Shown: positions 50,001 through 58,576 of the stretch, piece after piece | How the letters are laid out: the number at the start of each line of letters is the position of its first letter | How positions within the stretch are numbered: the stretch's first letter is position 1 | DNA from: Cohnella ginsengisoli | GTDB taxonomy: Bacteria; Bacillota; Bacilli; Paenibacillales; Paenibacillaceae | Direction: 5' to 3' | DNA: 64,000 nt | NCBI RefSeq assembly: GCF_029525555.1 | Contig: NZ_JAPDHZ010000007.1 | Coordinates: 20,150 to 84,149, forward strand | The notes under the pieces: model-generated | The model's database searches: none | Told to the model about the DNA's origin: nothing | The model's input: the letters and a program-made list of their open reading frames with translations, nothing else | Made by a program: the position numbers and the translations under genes

Positions 50001-50039
50001 GTGTTCTTCATGGCTTCCCACGGCCCCGATGAAGAATAC
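50001..50039 (+). promoter_or_regulatory. leader hairpin before rplM, candidate L13 leader
   Basis: GTGTTCTTCAT (50001-50011) pairs with ATGAAGAATAC (50029-50039) around an internal GGCTTCCCACGGCCCCG loop, right at the expected transcription start. This is the position and form expected for the L13 autoregulatory leader of Bacillota, but I could not run a family model. About 150 further bases lie before rplM without a gene. Confidence 0.5.
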
Positions 50040-50192
50040 GCGAAGCGGCCGGTCGCGCGCCGCGCATTCTCCTTCCCGAAGATGGAGACGCAGAAGCGGA
50101 CGATAGCAGCAATCGCATTTCCCGACCGATACGCAATCGATGAGGCCTATAGGCCGATCACGGATAAGAGCAGGATTGAAGGAGGAAGTAAC

Positions 50193-50630
50193 ATGCGCAC
50201 AACGTACATGGCGAAGACGAACGAAGTTGAACGCAAGTGGCATGTCATCGACGCTGAAGGCAAGACGCTGGGTCGTCTGGCTACCGAAGCGGCATCGCTG
50301 ATCCGCGGCAAGCACAAGCCGGAGTTCACGCCGCATGTCGATACGGGCGATTTCGTCATCGTTATCAACGCCGAGAAGATTGTCCTCACGGGCAAGAAGC
50401 TTCAACAAAAGAAGTACTACACGCACTCGCACTACCCGGGCGGTCTGAAGACGACGACGGCTGGCGATATGATCGCCAAGAAGCCTGCTCGCATCATCGA
50501 GCTTGCCGTTTACGGCATGTTGCCGAAGAACAAGCTCGGCCACCAGCTTCAAACGAAGCTGAAGGTATACGCTGGCGCTGAGCACCCGCACCAAGCACAA
50601 CAACCTGAAGTTTACGAACTTCGCGGTTAA
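50193..50630 (+). CDS. rplM: 50S ribosomal protein L13
   Basis: The 145-residue L13 begins MRTTYMAKTNEVERKWHVIDA and includes GKKLQQKKYYTHSHYPGG and YGMLPKNKLGHQLQTKLKVY. ATG 50193 follows AAGGAGG. It pairs with rpsI. Confidence 0.98.
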   Translation: MRTTYMAKTNEVERKWHVIDAEGKTLGRLATEAASLIRGKHKPEFTPHVDTGDFVIVINAEKIVLTGKKLQQKKYYTHSHYPGGLKTTTAGDMIAKKPARIIELAVYGMLPKNKLGHQLQTKLKVYAGAEHPHQAQQPEVYELRG

Positions 50631-50650
50631 TCGAGAGGGAGGACCTACCA

Positions 50651-51043
50651 ATGGCTCAAGTGCAATACATCGGAACTGGCCGACGCAAGCATTCGGTAGC
50701 GCGCGTACGTCTCGTGCCCGGCGAAGGCCGCATCGTGATCAACAAGCGCGACATCAACGAGTACTTCGGTCTGGAGACGCTCAAGCTGATCGTTAAGCAA
50801 CCGCTGAACCTGACCGAGACCGCTGGCAAGTACGACATCATCGTACTGGCTAACGGCGGCGGCATCGCCGGTCAAGCCGGCGCAATCCGTCACGGCATTT
50901 CCCGCGCTCTTCTGAAGGCCGATCCCGAGCTACGCGGCTCGCTGAAGAAGGCCGGTTTCCTGACGCGCGATCCGCGTATGAAGGAACGTAAGAAGTACGG
51001 ACTCAAGGCTGCACGCCGTGCGCCTCAGTTCTCCAAGCGTTAA
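50651..51043 (+). CDS. rpsI: 30S ribosomal protein S9
   Basis: The 130-residue S9 shows YIGTGRRKHSVARVRLVPGEG, and its C-terminal tail KKYGLKAARRAPQFSKR reaches the P-site tRNA. It follows rplM by 20 bases and ends at a terminator. Confidence 0.98.
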   Translation: MAQVQYIGTGRRKHSVARVRLVPGEGRIVINKRDINEYFGLETLKLIVKQPLNLTETAGKYDIIVLANGGGIAGQAGAIRHGISRALLKADPELRGSLKKAGFLTRDPRMKERKKYGLKAARRAPQFSKR

Positions 51044-51054
51044 TCGATGCTCTC

Positions 51055-51095
51055 AAGCCTCTGCGGCGTCTTCGGACGACGTCGGGGCTTTTTTT
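51055..51095 (+). terminator. terminator after rpsI
   Basis: AAGCC (51055-51059) pairs with GGCTT (51086-51090), with an inner GCGTC-TTCG-GACG stem and a seven-T run. Confidence 0.8.
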
Positions 51096-51110
51096 ATGCC
51101 GATTTTATTC

Positions 51111-51139
51111 TTGTATATTCCGATCAGGAAGCGTATAAT
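51111..51139 (+). promoter_or_regulatory. promoter of cysH-sat with a possible operator
   Basis: TTGTAT (51111-51116) and consensus TATAAT (51134-51139) are 17 bases apart. TTCC-GATCA-GGAA (51118-51130) lies between them and could bind a regulator of sulfur genes such as CymR; this is inference only. Confidence 0.75.
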
Positions 51140-51195
51140 TTACTGGACTAAAGCATCGCATGGTACACCTACTTGTCAACAGGGGGGTAGTGAAA

Positions 51196-51888
51196 ATGAA
51201 TTTGCTTGAAAAAGAAGCGCTGATCCGCGAAAAAGCGGAAGAATTCGAGCATGCTTCTCCGGAGACGCTCATCCGCTGGGCGGTCGAGACGTTCCCGAAC
51301 ATCACGTTCGCCTGCAGCTTCGGCGCAGAGGACGTCGTACTGGTCGACATGCTGCAGAAAATCAGCCCGAAGACCGATATTTTCTACCTGGACACCGATT
51401 TCCACTTCAAAGAAACCTACGAGACCCGCGACAAGCTCGCGGCTTATTATAATCTGGAATTCGTCCGCGTCAGCCCGCTTATCACGCCTGAAGAACAAGC
51501 CGGACAACACGGACCCGAGCTGTGGAAGATCGATGCCAATGCTTGTTGCAACATCCGGAAGGTCGAGCCGTTGACTCGCATTCTGGGCCAATACGAAGCA
51601 TGGATCACCGGTATTCGCCGCGATCAAGCGCCTACGCGCGCCAACGCCAAGAAGGTCGAATACGACACCAAGTTCGGCCTGGTCAAGTTCAACCCGATCG
51701 CCTCGTGGACGAGCGACGACGTATGGAACTACATCCGTTCCAACAATATTATTTACAATGCGCTTCACGACAACCATTACCCGAGCATCGGCTGCGAGTA
51801 CTGCACGCGCCAAGTCATGCCGGGCGAAGATCCGCGCGCGGGACGCTGGGCCGGTCAAGAGAAGACCGAATGCGGTTTGCACAAATAA
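51196..51888 (+). CDS. cysH: adenylyl-sulfate (APS) reductase, iron-sulfur type
   Basis: The 230-residue enzyme reduces activated sulfate to sulfite. The four Cys of the iron-sulfur cluster are present (Cys117-Cys118 in NACCNIRK; Cys200 and Cys203 in CEYC), and the catalytic Cys226 is in ECGLH. The cluster suggests APS rather than PAPS as substrate, consistent with the absence of a cysC kinase here. ATG 51196 follows AGGGGGG. Confidence 0.95.
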   Translation: MNLLEKEALIREKAEEFEHASPETLIRWAVETFPNITFACSFGAEDVVLVDMLQKISPKTDIFYLDTDFHFKETYETRDKLAAYYNLEFVRVSPLITPEEQAGQHGPELWKIDANACCNIRKVEPLTRILGQYEAWITGIRRDQAPTRANAKKVEYDTKFGLVKFNPIASWTSDDVWNYIRSNNIIYNALHDNHYPSIGCEYCTRQVMPGEDPRAGRWAGQEKTECGLHK

Positions 51889-51918
51889 AAGGCTTTGCGA
51901 AAGGAGCAGCTTAATTCA

Positions 51919-53097
51919 ATGAGTACGATTCAGCCGCACGGCGGCGTATTGGTCAATCGCGTGCTTGAAGGCGCAGCGAGAGAGCAACTGCTTGCGCAAG
52001 CCGGCAGCCTCAAGTCGATTCAGGTCAGCGCATGGACGATCTCGGATCTTGATCTTATCGGCGTCGGCGCCTTTAGCCCGTTGACAGGCTTCATGAACGA
52101 GCAGGACTACAAGAGCGTCGTCGACGGCATGCGCCTGGCCAACGGCATCGTCTGGAGCATTCCGATCACGCTGACGGTGAGCGAAGAGCAAGCGGGCGGA
52201 CTCGCCGTCGGTGACCGCGTCGCGCTTATCGGAGAGCAAGACGGCGTCGTATACGGCGTCATCGACATCGAGAGCATCTTCACGCCGGACAAGAAGCATG
52301 AAGCGGTGCAGGTGTTCAAGACCGACGATCTGGCTCATCCTGGCGTCGTGAAGCTGATGGAGCGTCCGAACGTCTATGTCGGCGGACCGATTCAAGTGCT
52401 GAACCGTCCCCAACCGGAGAAGTTCGGCGAGTATTATTTTGATCCGGCCGAAACCCGTCGGATCTTCGCGGAGAAGGGTTGGCGCTCGGTGGTCGGCTTC
52501 CAGACCCGCAATCCGGTTCACCGTGCGCACGAGTACATTCAAAAATGCGCAATGGAGATCGTAGACGCGCTCTTCCTTAACCCGCTTGTGGGCGAGACCA
52601 AGTCCGACGACGTGCCGGCTAACGTACGCATGCGTTCCTATGTGGCCTTGCTGGAAAATTATTATCCGAAGGATCGCGTGTTCCTTGGCGTTTTCCCGGC
52701 GGCAATGCGTTATGCAGGTCCGCGCGAGGCGATTTTCCACGCTATGGTACGCAAAAATTACGGTTGTACCCACTTCATCGTGGGCCGCGACCATGCCGGC
52801 GTAGGCGACTATTACGGCACTTACGAAGCGCAGGACTTGCTCAAGACCTTTGCAGCGGACGAGCTCGGCATTACGCCGCTGTACTTCGAGCACAGCTTCT
52901 TTTGCAAGAAGTGCGGCAACATGGCTTCGAGCAAGACGTGCCCGCACGGCAAAGAAGAGCATCTGACGCTGTCCGGTACGAAGGTACGCGCCTTGCTGCG
53001 CGACGGCGTTTGCCCGCCGCCTGAGTTCTCGCGTCCCGAGGTCGCTCAGATCTTGATCGAAGGCATGTCGGCGTCCGCCGAGACGGCTTCACGCTAA
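51919..53097 (+). CDS. sat: sulfate adenylyltransferase
   Basis: The 392-residue ATP sulfurylase makes APS from sulfate and ATP, the substrate of CysH. The HxxH-type motif is in QTRNPVHRAHEYIQK, and GRDHAGVGDYYG is also conserved. The C-terminal zinc-ribbon-like CKKC with KTCPHGKEEHLTLSGTKVR is typical of the prokaryotic homo-oligomer type. It starts 30 bases after cysH. The long terminator follows. Confidence 0.96.
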   Translation: MSTIQPHGGVLVNRVLEGAAREQLLAQAGSLKSIQVSAWTISDLDLIGVGAFSPLTGFMNEQDYKSVVDGMRLANGIVWSIPITLTVSEEQAGGLAVGDRVALIGEQDGVVYGVIDIESIFTPDKKHEAVQVFKTDDLAHPGVVKLMERPNVYVGGPIQVLNRPQPEKFGEYYFDPAETRRIFAEKGWRSVVGFQTRNPVHRAHEYIQKCAMEIVDALFLNPLVGETKSDDVPANVRMRSYVALLENYYPKDRVFLGVFPAAMRYAGPREAIFHAMVRKNYGCTHFIVGRDHAGVGDYYGTYEAQDLLKTFAADELGITPLYFEHSFFCKKCGNMASSKTCPHGKEEHLTLSGTKVRALLRDGVCPPPEFSRPEVAQILIEGMSASAETASR

Positions 53098-53111
53098 GTC
53101 CGATCATAAAT

Positions 53112-53164
53112 AACCACCCTGTCCCATAAGATGTAGCGTACATCAAATGGACAGGGTGGTTTTT
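53112..53164 (+). terminator. terminator after sat
   Basis: AACCACCCTGTCC (53112-53124) pairs perfectly over 13 bases with GGACAGGGTGGTT (53149-53161), followed by T. Confidence 0.93.
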
Positions 53165-53225
53165 ATTATGCGGCCAAACGAGGGGCACCGTTATTCGCGC
53201 AGCAAACATCCAAAAAAGGATCGTC

Positions 53226-53975
53226 GTGTGGATCACCCGTAAAGGTGCCGTCCGTCTAGGGGCCGTAGCAGCGCTTGTCGCGCTTCTTAGCGTTTTGCTA
53301 TGGGCGGAGATACCCGCGCTTGAGACCGGCGGACAGAGCGATCTGAAGACGCCGCTCACGGGCAAGACGATCGTGCTGGACGCCGGACACGGCGGCTTGG
53401 ACGGAGGGGCGGTGAGCCGAGACGGCGTGATCGAGAAAGACATCAACATGGCGCTCGTGCTGCAGCTGCGCGATTACCTGCAACAGGCCGGGGCCGTCGT
53501 ATATTTAACGCGCGAAGGCGATCATGATCTGGCGGACTCGGACGTTAAAGGGTATTCAAAACGCAAAACACAGGATTTGCTCAAGCGGACTTCCGTTATC
53601 ATCGGGAAAAATCCGGACCTTGCACTTACGATCCACATGAACAGCGTACCCTCGGCCAAATGGTCCGGCGCGCAGACCTTCTATTATCCGTCCAATGCGG
53701 AGGGAGGCCGACTCGCGAAATTGGTCCAAGCCGAGATCCGGGAGTCGGTGGGCAATACGAACCGCGTCGCGCTCACCAAGGACAACGTTTACCTTTTGAA
53801 GGCATTGAAGATGCCCGCTGCTCTCGTGGAGGTCGGTTTTCTGTCCAATCCCGACGAATCAAGGCTGCTCGCTGGCGAAGCGTATCAGACGAAAGTTGCG
53901 GCAGCGCTCTATAGAGGCATTCTCCGATATGCCGAGGGAGAGGACAAATCTACGCTTCCGAAGGCTGCCCATTAG
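53226..53975 (+). CDS. cwlD: germination-specific N-acetylmuramoyl-L-alanine amidase CwlD
   Basis: The 249-residue protein has an N-terminal signal anchor (residues about 8-27) and an amidase_3 domain. Zinc ligands are His55 in DAGHGG, Glu70 and His137 in TIHMNS, and the catalytic Glu is in LVEVGFLSN. CwlD removes peptide side chains to make muramic lactam in the spore cortex. GTG 53226 follows AAAGGA. Together with PdaB, gerD and kbaA it forms a sporulation block. Confidence 0.92.
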   Translation: MWITRKGAVRLGAVAALVALLSVLLWAEIPALETGGQSDLKTPLTGKTIVLDAGHGGLDGGAVSRDGVIEKDINMALVLQLRDYLQQAGAVVYLTREGDHDLADSDVKGYSKRKTQDLLKRTSVIIGKNPDLALTIHMNSVPSAKWSGAQTFYYPSNAEGGRLAKLVQAEIRESVGNTNRVALTKDNVYLLKALKMPAALVEVGFLSNPDESRLLAGEAYQTKVAAALYRGILRYAEGEDKSTLPKAAH

Positions 53976-54027
53976 ATTTCGACATGGAGACATTGCGTCT
54001 CGGACACACATTCGCAAAGCATGGTTG

Positions 54028-54036
54028 TGCTATAAT
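54028..54036 (+). promoter_or_regulatory. extended -10 promoter of the Mrp-family gene
   Basis: TGC directly precedes a consensus TATAAT (54031-54036), an extended -10 element, 45 bases before the ATG. There is no good -35 box. Confidence 0.6.
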
Positions 54037-54080
54037 AAACACTTAAGATAAAGCGCAACGGTTGGAGGTCGGAAACGCGA

Positions 54081-55206
54081 ATGGCAACGAGAGAAGAAGT
54101 AATCGAGGCGCTAAAGGAGCTTGAAGAGCCTTCCTTGAAGCAGCCTCTTGCCCGGTTAGGCTTGCTTAGGGATATCGTCGTCCGCGATACGGGTATCTCG
54201 CTGACTGCCGTGCTCCACCCGGACAGCATGGATGGAGCGGCACGCCTCGAGTCCGAGATCGCGACGGCATTGGCCGCCATCCATACGGGCAAGCCTCATG
54301 TGCGGATTCGGGCGATGACGGAGCATGAGCAGAACGAGGCGCAATCGCGCAGCGAAGGCGGACAAGCCGAAGCGTCGGCAGCGGGCGGTGCGAAGAAAGA
54401 GGCTGCGCCGGTCAAGGGGCATAGCGCGGGGCTGGAACATAATCCGCTGCTGAGACCGGACAGCGAGGTCGTCTCGATCGCGATTGCGAGCGGCAAAGGC
54501 GGCGTAGGCAAGTCTACGGTGACCGTGAACCTGGCAGTCGCATTGGCCCGGCGCGGCAAGCGCGTCGGTCTGATCGACGGCGACATCTACGGCTTCAGCG
54601 TGCCGGATATGATGGGGATCGAAGAGCGACCGGAGCAGGTCGGCGACAAGATCAAGCCGATCGAGCGGTTCGGCGTCAAGGTCATATCGATGGGCTTCTT
54701 CGTCGAGGACAACAGCCCGATCGTCTGGCGCGGTCCGATGCTCGGCAGGATGCTACGTAACTTTTTTTAACGATATCGATTGGGGCGAGCTTGATTACTT
54801 GCTGCTCGACCTGCCGCCGGGCACGGGCGACATCGCGCTGGACGTACACCAGATGCTGCCGAAGAGCAAGGAGATCATCGTGACGACGCCGCACGCGACC
54901 GCTGCTTTCGTCGCGGCGCGCGCAGGCGCGATGGCGATCAAGACCGAGCATGAGATCCTCGGCGTCGTCGAGAACATGGCTTGGTATGAAAAAAACGGCG
55001 AGCGCGATTATGTGTTCGGCAGAGGCGGAGGCGGCATGCTCGCCGATACGCTGCATACGTCGCTGCTTGCGCAATTTCCGCTCGGCGCGCCGGACAATCA
55101 CCCTTCGGAGCCCGACTACTCGCCTTCCGTGTACAAGGCCGACAATCCGACGGGCCGCGAATACTTAGCCCTGGCGGACGAGGTCATTGCCCGCTGCGGC
55201 AAATAA
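54081..55206 (+). CDS. salA: Mrp/ApbC-family ATPase, SalA-like (apparent frameshift)
   Basis: This Mrp-type ATPase has an N-terminal MIP18-like domain (residues 1-80), a low-complexity linker rich in Ala, Glu and Lys (85-115) and a P-loop ASGKGGVGKST (136-146), then DGDIYGFSVP and LLLDLPPGTGD. The frame breaks at seven T (54762-54768); with six T it reads LRNFFNDIDWGELDYLL and totals about 374 residues. Members carry Fe-S clusters or, as B. subtilis SalA, regulate transcription. The position next to cwlD and gerD is that of salA. No clear CxxC is visible. Confidence 0.88.
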
Positions 55207-55212
55207 AACGAA

Positions 55213-55251
55213 AGCAACCGCCGGCGCATCCAGCGCCGACGGTTGTTTTTT
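55213..55251. terminator. bidirectional terminator between salA and gerD
   Basis: AACCGCCGGCGC (55216-55227) pairs with GCGCCGACGGTT (55233-55244) with one mismatch, flanked by A-rich and T-rich runs. It can end both converging transcripts. Confidence 0.85.
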
Positions 55252-55271
55252 GCCTTTTTCGTATGCTCGGC

Positions 55272-55952
55272 TTATTGACCGCCGCCGCTTCCCGACTGAT
55301 CGCCGCTTCCGCCTCCGCCCTGGCCTCCGCTTTCGCCGCCTCCGGACGAGGACTCGCCTTTGGATTCCGTAGGCTTCGGCGTCAGTTCCTCCTTGACCAC
55401 GTCTTGAAGAATTTTCATGAGCTCCAGTTTGAATACCGGATTTTGAATCGCCTCGCCAACCGCGCTCATCATTTGCTTGCGGTATTCGGCCGTCTTGGTC
55501 GTTTCGAACAGCACGGTTTTCATATCGCCCGTTTTAAATACGTTCACGAGCTCCTGTTGGTACGTCGGATCCTTAAGCAAGTCCTTATGAATCTGCTTGT
55601 TGTCCTTGCTGACCGCTTTGGCGAATTCGCCCGCGAACTTCGTGTCGGTCATGATCTCGCGAAGCACCTTCGAATAATTAGAAGAGGTTAGCACGTCCTT
55701 CACTGCCGTGCGGATCTGTTCCTGGTCTGAAGGAGTCAAGGATTGCGCGTGCAGGGAGCTGGTTCCGTACTTTTCCTTCGATGCTTTGTCCAGCGCTTCT
55801 TGCGCTTCCTGCGAGCCCAGGATGTCGATCACCATCGATTTGACGTCTTTATAACTCATCTGCTCGCTGCTGGCACTGGATTCCGGACCGCAGGAAGAGA
55901 GCAGGATGACGGCCGTCAGGGCGAGGCCGGTCCACCATAAGCGAAGCCGCAT
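55272..55952 (-). CDS. gerD: spore germination lipoprotein GerD
   Basis: The 226-residue protein has a lipoprotein signal with Cys21 (LLSSC). GerD clusters nutrient receptors in the inner spore membrane for germination. Central helical segments such as DVKSMVIDILGSQEAQEAL and SAVGEAIQNPVFKLELMKIL match the family. The C-terminal 30 residues are Ser/Gly-rich with no fold. It lies in reverse orientation between salA and kbaA, as in B. subtilis. Confidence 0.92.
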   Translation of the reverse strand: MRLRLWWTGLALTAVILLSSCGPESSASSEQMSYKDVKSMVIDILGSQEAQEALDKASKEKYGTSSLHAQSLTPSDQEQIRTAVKDVLTSSNYSKVLREIMTDTKFAGEFAKAVSKDNKQIHKDLLKDPTYQQELVNVFKTGDMKTVLFETTKTAEYRKQMMSAVGEAIQNPVFKLELMKILQDVVKEELTPKPTESKGESSSGGGESGGQGGGGSGDQSGSGGGQ

Positions 55953-55986
55953 ATTGCGTTCATCACCCTTTCCGGGAATTTGAACG

Positions 55987-56016
55987 TAGTATGCGACTTC
56001 GGCAGGCCGATTATAA
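55987..56016 (-). promoter_or_regulatory. candidate sigma-G promoter of gerD
   Basis: On the reverse strand CATACTA (55987-55993) is a perfect forespore -10 box. TTATAA (56011-56016), 17 bases upstream, is only a partial match to the -35 box. gerD is under sigma-G in B. subtilis. Confidence 0.5.
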
Positions 56017-56086
56017 GGAAGACTTCATGGCTTTTTTGGGACGGACATGGTAAAATGTTTTTGTACTGACGGGGGGAGGAATACAA

Positions 56087-56710
56087 TTGAATTTGCGTAA
56101 ATGGATGACCTTGTTCGGCACGACGATCCTCATCGGAGGCGGAGCGGCTCTGATTACCGGCGTCGTGATGATGGTTTGCGATCCGAATTTTCAAATCGGC
56201 GGCGCGAAAGGCTGGACCTTTAATCTAATTATGATGGCGCTGGCTGGCCTTTCGTTCGGCGCTTTCGCGCATATGGGCTTTTTTGCATATCTAATGCTGA
56301 ATTACATTGCCCGAAGCATTATCAAACGTCCGTATCTATGGGTGGCGCTTCAAGGCTTCGTCGCATTATTCGTGCTCGCTGAGATCGTATACTGGACGCA
56401 TGACAGCGAGTTTCCGCCCAACGCATATTGGATCGTTCCGCTGCTGCTGTCGCTCGGGGCGCTCGCGGTCGCTTGGCGCAAGGTCAAGGAGACGACGTCC
56501 GGCGCTTGGATTCCGACTTTGTTTTACATGATCGCGGTGACGACGATCGAAGGCTTGCCCGGCTTCCGGTCCGGCGGACTGTGGACGCAGCTGACGTTTA
56601 CATTGGTTCCGATCTTCGTCTGCAACGCATACCAGATTCTGCGCCTGCACCATATCTTGAGCGTCCCGGGCACGGCGCAGAAAATCAAGGCCGAAGCGGG
56701 CAGCCACTAA
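56087..56710 (+). CDS. kbaA: KinB-signalling membrane protein KbaA
   Basis: The 207-residue protein has about six membrane helices and matches KbaA, which activates the KinB sporulation kinase. LRKWMTLFGTTILIGGGAALI and IEGLPGFRSGGLWTQLTFTLVP are the recognisable parts. TTG 56087 follows GGGGGAGGA. It converges with pdaB, leaving only 11 bases between stops and no visible terminator. Confidence 0.88.
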   Translation: MNLRKWMTLFGTTILIGGGAALITGVVMMVCDPNFQIGGAKGWTFNLIMMALAGLSFGAFAHMGFFAYLMLNYIARSIIKRPYLWVALQGFVALFVLAEIVYWTHDSEFPPNAYWIVPLLLSLGALAVAWRKVKETTSGAWIPTLFYMIAVTTIEGLPGFRSGGLWTQLTFTLVPIFVCNAYQILRLHHILSVPGTAQKIKAEAGSH

Positions 56711-56721
56711 CTAAACTTCAA

Positions 56722-57507
56722 TCAGGCGACTTGATTCCACGTTTGCTTGTCTTGGACGGTCTGGCCCTTGGTATCCGTCTGGCTCATCAATTGAGAGACC
56801 GTGACGAATTCATAGCCTTTGGCTCGCAGTTGATCGATGATTTGCGGCAGCGCTTCATGCGTTTGGAGGCAGGAATCGCTGGCATGCAGCAGGATGATGT
56901 CCCCGGGATGGGCTTTGGTCACGACGCGCTGCACGATCGTGTTGACGCCGGGGTTTTTCCAGTCCAGCGAATCCGTATCCCACTGAATGACTTTGTAGTT
57001 CATGTCCTCCGCGATTCTTAATACCCGCTTGTCGAAGTCGCCGTTCGGCATCCGGATCAGGTTCGGGCTTTTTCCGGTCTGGTCGGAGAGCATGCCATGC
57101 GCGGTCTGAATCTGCTTGCGAATCTCATCGTCGCTCAGTTGGCTGTAGTTCACGTGCTTATGGCCGTGGCTGCCGATCTCATAGCCGCCGTCCACGATGT
57201 TCTGCACGATGTCCGGATGCGTCTTGCTCCAAGGCGAAGAGAGGAAAAACGTCACGTTTTTCACGTTCTTCTCTTTAAGGATGTCCAAAATCGGCTGCGC
57301 TCTTTTTTCTCCCCAGCTAATATCGAACGTTAGCGCGACGATTTTGCGGTCCGTCGGCACGCTGTATACGGCAGCCGGCGGATGCGGGGCGAATACGCTG
57401 ATATTGTCCCTTTCCGTCCAGATCACCCCCGCGGACAGCAGTATGGCGAGCGTGAGGAAAAAGTACCGCTTGATGCGGCGGCCGCTCCATACGAAAAAGT
57501 AGTTCAT
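56722..57507 (-). CDS. pdaB: polysaccharide deacetylase PdaB
   Basis: The 261-residue protein has an N-terminal membrane anchor (about 15-30) and a NodB-type deacetylase domain. The motif LTFDISWG holds Asp62, and SHGHKH holds His114 and His118; the second Asp of the usual TFDDG is replaced by Ile, as in PdaB proteins. PdaB is needed to keep spores stable late in sporulation. It is transcribed opposite to kbaA and away from the SpoIIM-like gene. Confidence 0.92.
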   Translation of the reverse strand: MNYFFVWSGRRIKRYFFLTLAILLSAGVIWTERDNISVFAPHPPAAVYSVPTDRKIVALTFDISWGEKRAQPILDILKEKNVKNVTFFLSSPWSKTHPDIVQNIVDGGYEIGSHGHKHVNYSQLSDDEIRKQIQTAHGMLSDQTGKSPNLIRMPNGDFDKRVLRIAEDMNYKVIQWDTDSLDWKNPGVNTIVQRVVTKAHPGDIILLHASDSCLQTHEALPQIIDQLRAKGYEFVTVSQLMSQTDTKGQTVQDKQTWNQVA

Positions 57508-57573
57508 GATTTCCGATCCCCTCTCGATTAGAAGTTAGAATAAGGCTTGGACGCTACAGCTTGTTCTAATTGC

Positions 57574-57603
57574 AATGTATGCTTGACCCATGGCAAGTTA
57601 TGA
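57574..57603 (-). promoter_or_regulatory. candidate sigma-E promoter of pdaB
   Basis: On the reverse strand CATACATT (57574-57581) fits the mother-cell -10 box. TCATAAC (57597-57603) lies 15 bases upstream and fits the first part of the -35 box. Transcription would begin about 60 bases before pdaB. Confidence 0.5.
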
Positions 57604-57628
57604 TACGGTCGCGAAGGGGAGATTCAAT

Positions 57629-58238
57629 TTGATCAAAAAAAACGCTTCTGCAAGCATGGACGGACGTTAAGCCCTACTTCTGGGCGGCAGCCGTCATCTT
57701 TTTGGCTGGCCTTTTCGTAGGCGCCATGTCGCACGGGGACATCGCCTGGTTGGACAAACAGCTCGAAAACATAAGCAAAATCGCCAAGCAGGCTAACGAA
57801 TCCGACAATGTGAGCCTTTCGATGTTCTGGCTGATTCTTGTCAACAATCTCGTTGCTACGGCATTTGCGATGTACCTCGGGATTGCGGCAAGCATCATGC
57901 CGTTGTTTACGCTGGCTTTAAACGGCTTGGTCATGGGCTATCTGTTCGGACAGTTGGCGAATGAAGGTGCCGACCTTTGGTCGTTAATCCTGAAAGGAAT
58001 ACTGCCACACGGAATACTGGAGCTTCCGGCCGTGTTTCTGGCGGGCGCATACGGGATTCTGCTTGGCGTCCGGCTGCTGCAGGGCATCGGACGTTCCATG
58101 ACGAACAAGCCTAAGCCTTGGGCAAGATTCGCCGAAGCGATGAAAGGCTCGATCGCGATCTATGCCGTCGTAGCGATTTTGCTGCTTGTAGCGGCCGTAA
58201 TCGAAAGCACCCTTACGCTTTATCTGGTGAAGTCCTGA
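57629..58238 (+). CDS. SpoIIM-family membrane protein (apparent frameshift)
   Basis: SpoIIM is part of the complex that drives engulfment through peptidoglycan hydrolysis. This relative has about five membrane helices, with the family segment FWLILVNNLVATAFAMYLGI and LPHGILELPAVFLAGAYGI. TTG 57629 lies 8 bases after AGGGGAG. A run of eight A (57635-57642) breaks the frame; with seven A it reads MIKKTLLQAWTDVKPYFWAA and totals about 202 residues. It may be spoIIM itself or a paralogue. Confidence 0.85.
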
Positions 58239-58351
58239 TTTTTTGCGACGCCCTCTGTCATATTTCAGGCTGAATTGGTGCATAACAGTAAAACGCTTAA
58301 AGGCGGACCGCCGCACGCGATGCTGGGATTGCACAGGAGGCCAACGGTAGG

Positions 58352-58576
58352 ATGCTGGGAATGATGTTCACAGATAAAGAATGCAGAGAGCTGGACTATA
58401 TGCTCCGCAAGGAACTTGACGAGATGCTGCTCGATCTGGGAGACCGGAGAATGGAAGGCCCCGTAAAGGAAGCGATCTTCAAGCGATACAAGACGATTTT
58501 CAGAATGTATGCGAGGATCGCTGCGCCGAGGGAGCTGTCCAGGTATGCGTCGGGGCTTCGCAATCAACGCTCTTGA
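58352..58576 (+). CDS. small conserved protein of unknown function
   Basis: The 74-residue protein is largely alpha-helical and charged (FTDKECRELDYMLRKELDEM, then KEAIFKRYKTIFRMYARIA). No known domain. AGGAGG lies 11 bases before ATG 58352; ATG 58364 is an alternative. Codon use and the good ribosome site suggest a real gene. It lies just ahead of the rRNA promoters. Confidence 0.7.
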   Translation: MLGMMFTDKECRELDYMLRKELDEMLLDLGDRRMEGPVKEAIFKRYKTIFRMYARIAAPRELSRYASGLRNQRS

